Shown: positions 63,329 through 64,000 of the stretch, in pieces
Position numbering within the stretch: position 1 is the first letter of the stretch
Layout: each line of letters starts with the position of its first letter
Source: Bacillus cereus ATCC 14579
GTDB lineage: Bacteria; Bacillota; Bacilli; Bacillales; Bacillaceae_G
Direction of reading: 5' to 3'
Length of the DNA stretch: 64,000 bases
Assembly (NCBI RefSeq): GCF_000007825.1
Contig: NC_004722.1
Coordinates: 1,280,501-1,344,500 of the forward strand
Notes under the pieces: model-generated
What the model was told of the DNA's origin: nothing
The model's database searches: none
The model's input: the letters and a program-made list of their open reading frames with translations, nothing else
Made by a program: the position numbers and the translations under genes

Positions 63329-63351
63329 TTGACATTGATAATCAATGTCAA
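63329..63351. promoter_or_regulatory. Fur box, first of two, before the flavodoxin operon
   Basis: TTGACATTGAT-A-ATCAATGTCAA is a perfect 11-1-11 palindrome with the Fur-type core TTGATAATCAA. Its left end doubles as a -35 (TTGACA) with TAATCT about 18 bp on. It predicts iron-repressed expression. Confidence 0.75.
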
Positions 63352-63372
63352 TTAATCTAAATATAGTTGAAA

Positions 63373-63389
63373 TTGATAATTATTATCAA
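63373..63389. promoter_or_regulatory. Second Fur-type box
   Basis: TTGATAAT-T-ATTATCAA, perfect 8-1-8 palindrome of the GATAAT...ATTATC type, 15 bp before the first start codon. Confidence 0.75.
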
Positions 63390-63404
63390 TAGGATGGATG
63401 CGAC

Positions 63405-63581
63405 ATGTTAATGAGAAAGAATTTTCACCTTCTGCGGAGGGGATTAAAAGATAAAAATAAAGATGTTGATCAGCATATGGAATGGCAAAGAAATGTAATT
63501 CGGTCTGAATATGTAGATGAGAAGAAGAGCATTCAAACAGAAAAAGAGATACAAAGTAAAGGGAGAGGTTCAGTTGAGTAA
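63405..63581 (+). CDS. Small 58-aa protein upstream of flavodoxin
   Basis: Begins MLMRKNFHLLRRGLKDKNKD and ends KEIQSKGRGSVE. Hydrophilic, basic start, helical; no family recognised. ATG 63405 follows AGGATGGATGCG. It overlaps the flavodoxin start by 8 bp, so it is likely translated as part of the same iron-regulated operon. Confidence 0.7.
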   Translation: MLMRKNFHLLRRGLKDKNKDVDQHMEWQRNVIRSEYVDEKKSIQTEKEIQSKGRGSVE

Positions 63582-64000
63582 GTTAGTAATGATTTTTGCA
63601 AGTATGAGTGGAAATACAGAGGAAATGGCTGACCATATTGCCGGCGTAATTCGTGAAACAGAAAATGAAATTGAAGTTATTGATATTATGGATTCACCAG
63701 AAGCTTCTATATTAGAACAGTATGATGGAATTATTTTAGGTGCATACACTTGGGGAGATGGCGATCTTCCTGATGATTTCTTAGATTTTTATGATGCAAT
63801 GGATTCTATTGATTTAACTGGGAAAAAAGCGGCAGTATTCGGATCATGTGATTCGGCTTATCCGAAATACGGAGTGGCAGTTGACATTTTAATAGAAAAG
63901 CTACAAGAGCGCGGGGCAGCAGTTGTGTTAGAAGGACTAAAAGTAGAATTAACGCCAGAAGATGAAGATGTAGAAAAATGTTTACAGTTTGGAGCTGAAT
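63574..64000 (+). CDS. Flavodoxin, 3' end outside window
   Basis: TTG start at 63574, 5 nt after GGGAGAGG. The visible 142 codons include the FMN phosphate loop FASMSGNTEEMADHIA, the 60s loop GAYTWGDGDLPDDF and the 90s loop GSCDSAYPKYGVAVD, so it is a short- or long-chain flavodoxin. Flavodoxins replace ferredoxin in iron shortage, which agrees with the two Fur boxes. It may correspond to YkuN or YkuP of B. subtilis. Confidence 0.92.
   Translation, partial: MSKLVMIFASMSGNTEEMADHIAGVIRETENEIEVIDIMDSPEASILEQYDGIILGAYTWGDGDLPDDFLDFYDAMDSIDLTGKKAAVFGSCDSAYPKYGVAVDILIEKLQERGAAVVLEGLKVELTPEDEDVEKCLQFGAE

Overview
The window is chromosomal DNA of a low-GC, spore-forming Firmicute, and almost certainly a member of the Bacillus cereus group (cereus/anthracis/thuringiensis). 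This rests on a class IV polyhydroxybutyrate cluster (phaJ-phaP-phaQ with divergent phaR-phaB-phaC), an IlsA-type NEAT/LRR/SLH surface protein, an alpha/beta-type small acid-soluble spore protein, Spo0E-like and sporulation-kinase-like genes, and six copies of bcr1-like interspersed repeats. I cannot name the strain. I see no rRNA, tRNA, CRISPR array, insertion sequence or prophage.

Layout. 1-1117: end of a sensor kinase. 1470-5225: lactate utilisation (lutR, lutABC) with a LutR operator and a catabolite-repression site. 5339-6387: prepilin peptidase plus a cREC-type receiver protein. 6415-7266: formate/nitrite channel with a Rex-like site and a cre upstream. 7468-8510: TerC-family exporter behind a yybP-ykoY manganese riboswitch. 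8558-9877: KtrB-type potassium transporter. 9993-10178: spore SASP. 10326-14630: PHB cluster. 14725-17294: FAD oxidoreductase and a second potassium transporter. 18198-25986: 2-aminoethylphosphonate import and breakdown (binding protein, ATPase, fused permease, phnX, phnW, saccharopine-dehydrogenase-like protein, DeoR regulator). 26426-28708: ilsA under a Fur box. 29041-30419: a broken MtnB-like gene and a CBS/ACT protein. 30592-38306: deacetylase, Spo0E-like, two sporulation-kinase-like genes, MarR, M3 peptidase, DinB. 38464-40974: preQ1 riboswitch and queCDEF. 41023-43876: small genes, a histidine phosphatase, GNAT and three repeats or repeat-bounded genes. 44354-47834: nrdI-nrdE-nrdF. 48051-51607: GntR regulator with two ABC exporters. 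51810-57327: CPBP protease with an AbrB-like tail, Lrp regulator, AhpD-like protein, isochorismatase, SseB-like, LD-carboxypeptidase, nitronate monooxygenase. 57349-61673: dltXABCD on the minus strand. 62011-63180: M20 amidohydrolase. 63405-64000: Fur-box-preceded small gene and flavodoxin, running off the edge.

Three genes are broken: phaQ (frameshift), phnX (in-frame stop at codon 231) and an MtnB-like gene (frameshift, with all three predicted zinc-ligand histidines already replaced). The two frameshifts sit in A-runs and may be sequencing errors; the phnX stop is a plain substitution. The most useful new observations are the placement of bcr elements exactly on stop codons, the pseudoenzyme-like MtnB paralogue, the phnX nonsense allele, the CPBP-AbrB fusion and the stacked metal/redox/iron control elements. 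I found no clearly undescribed multi-gene system.
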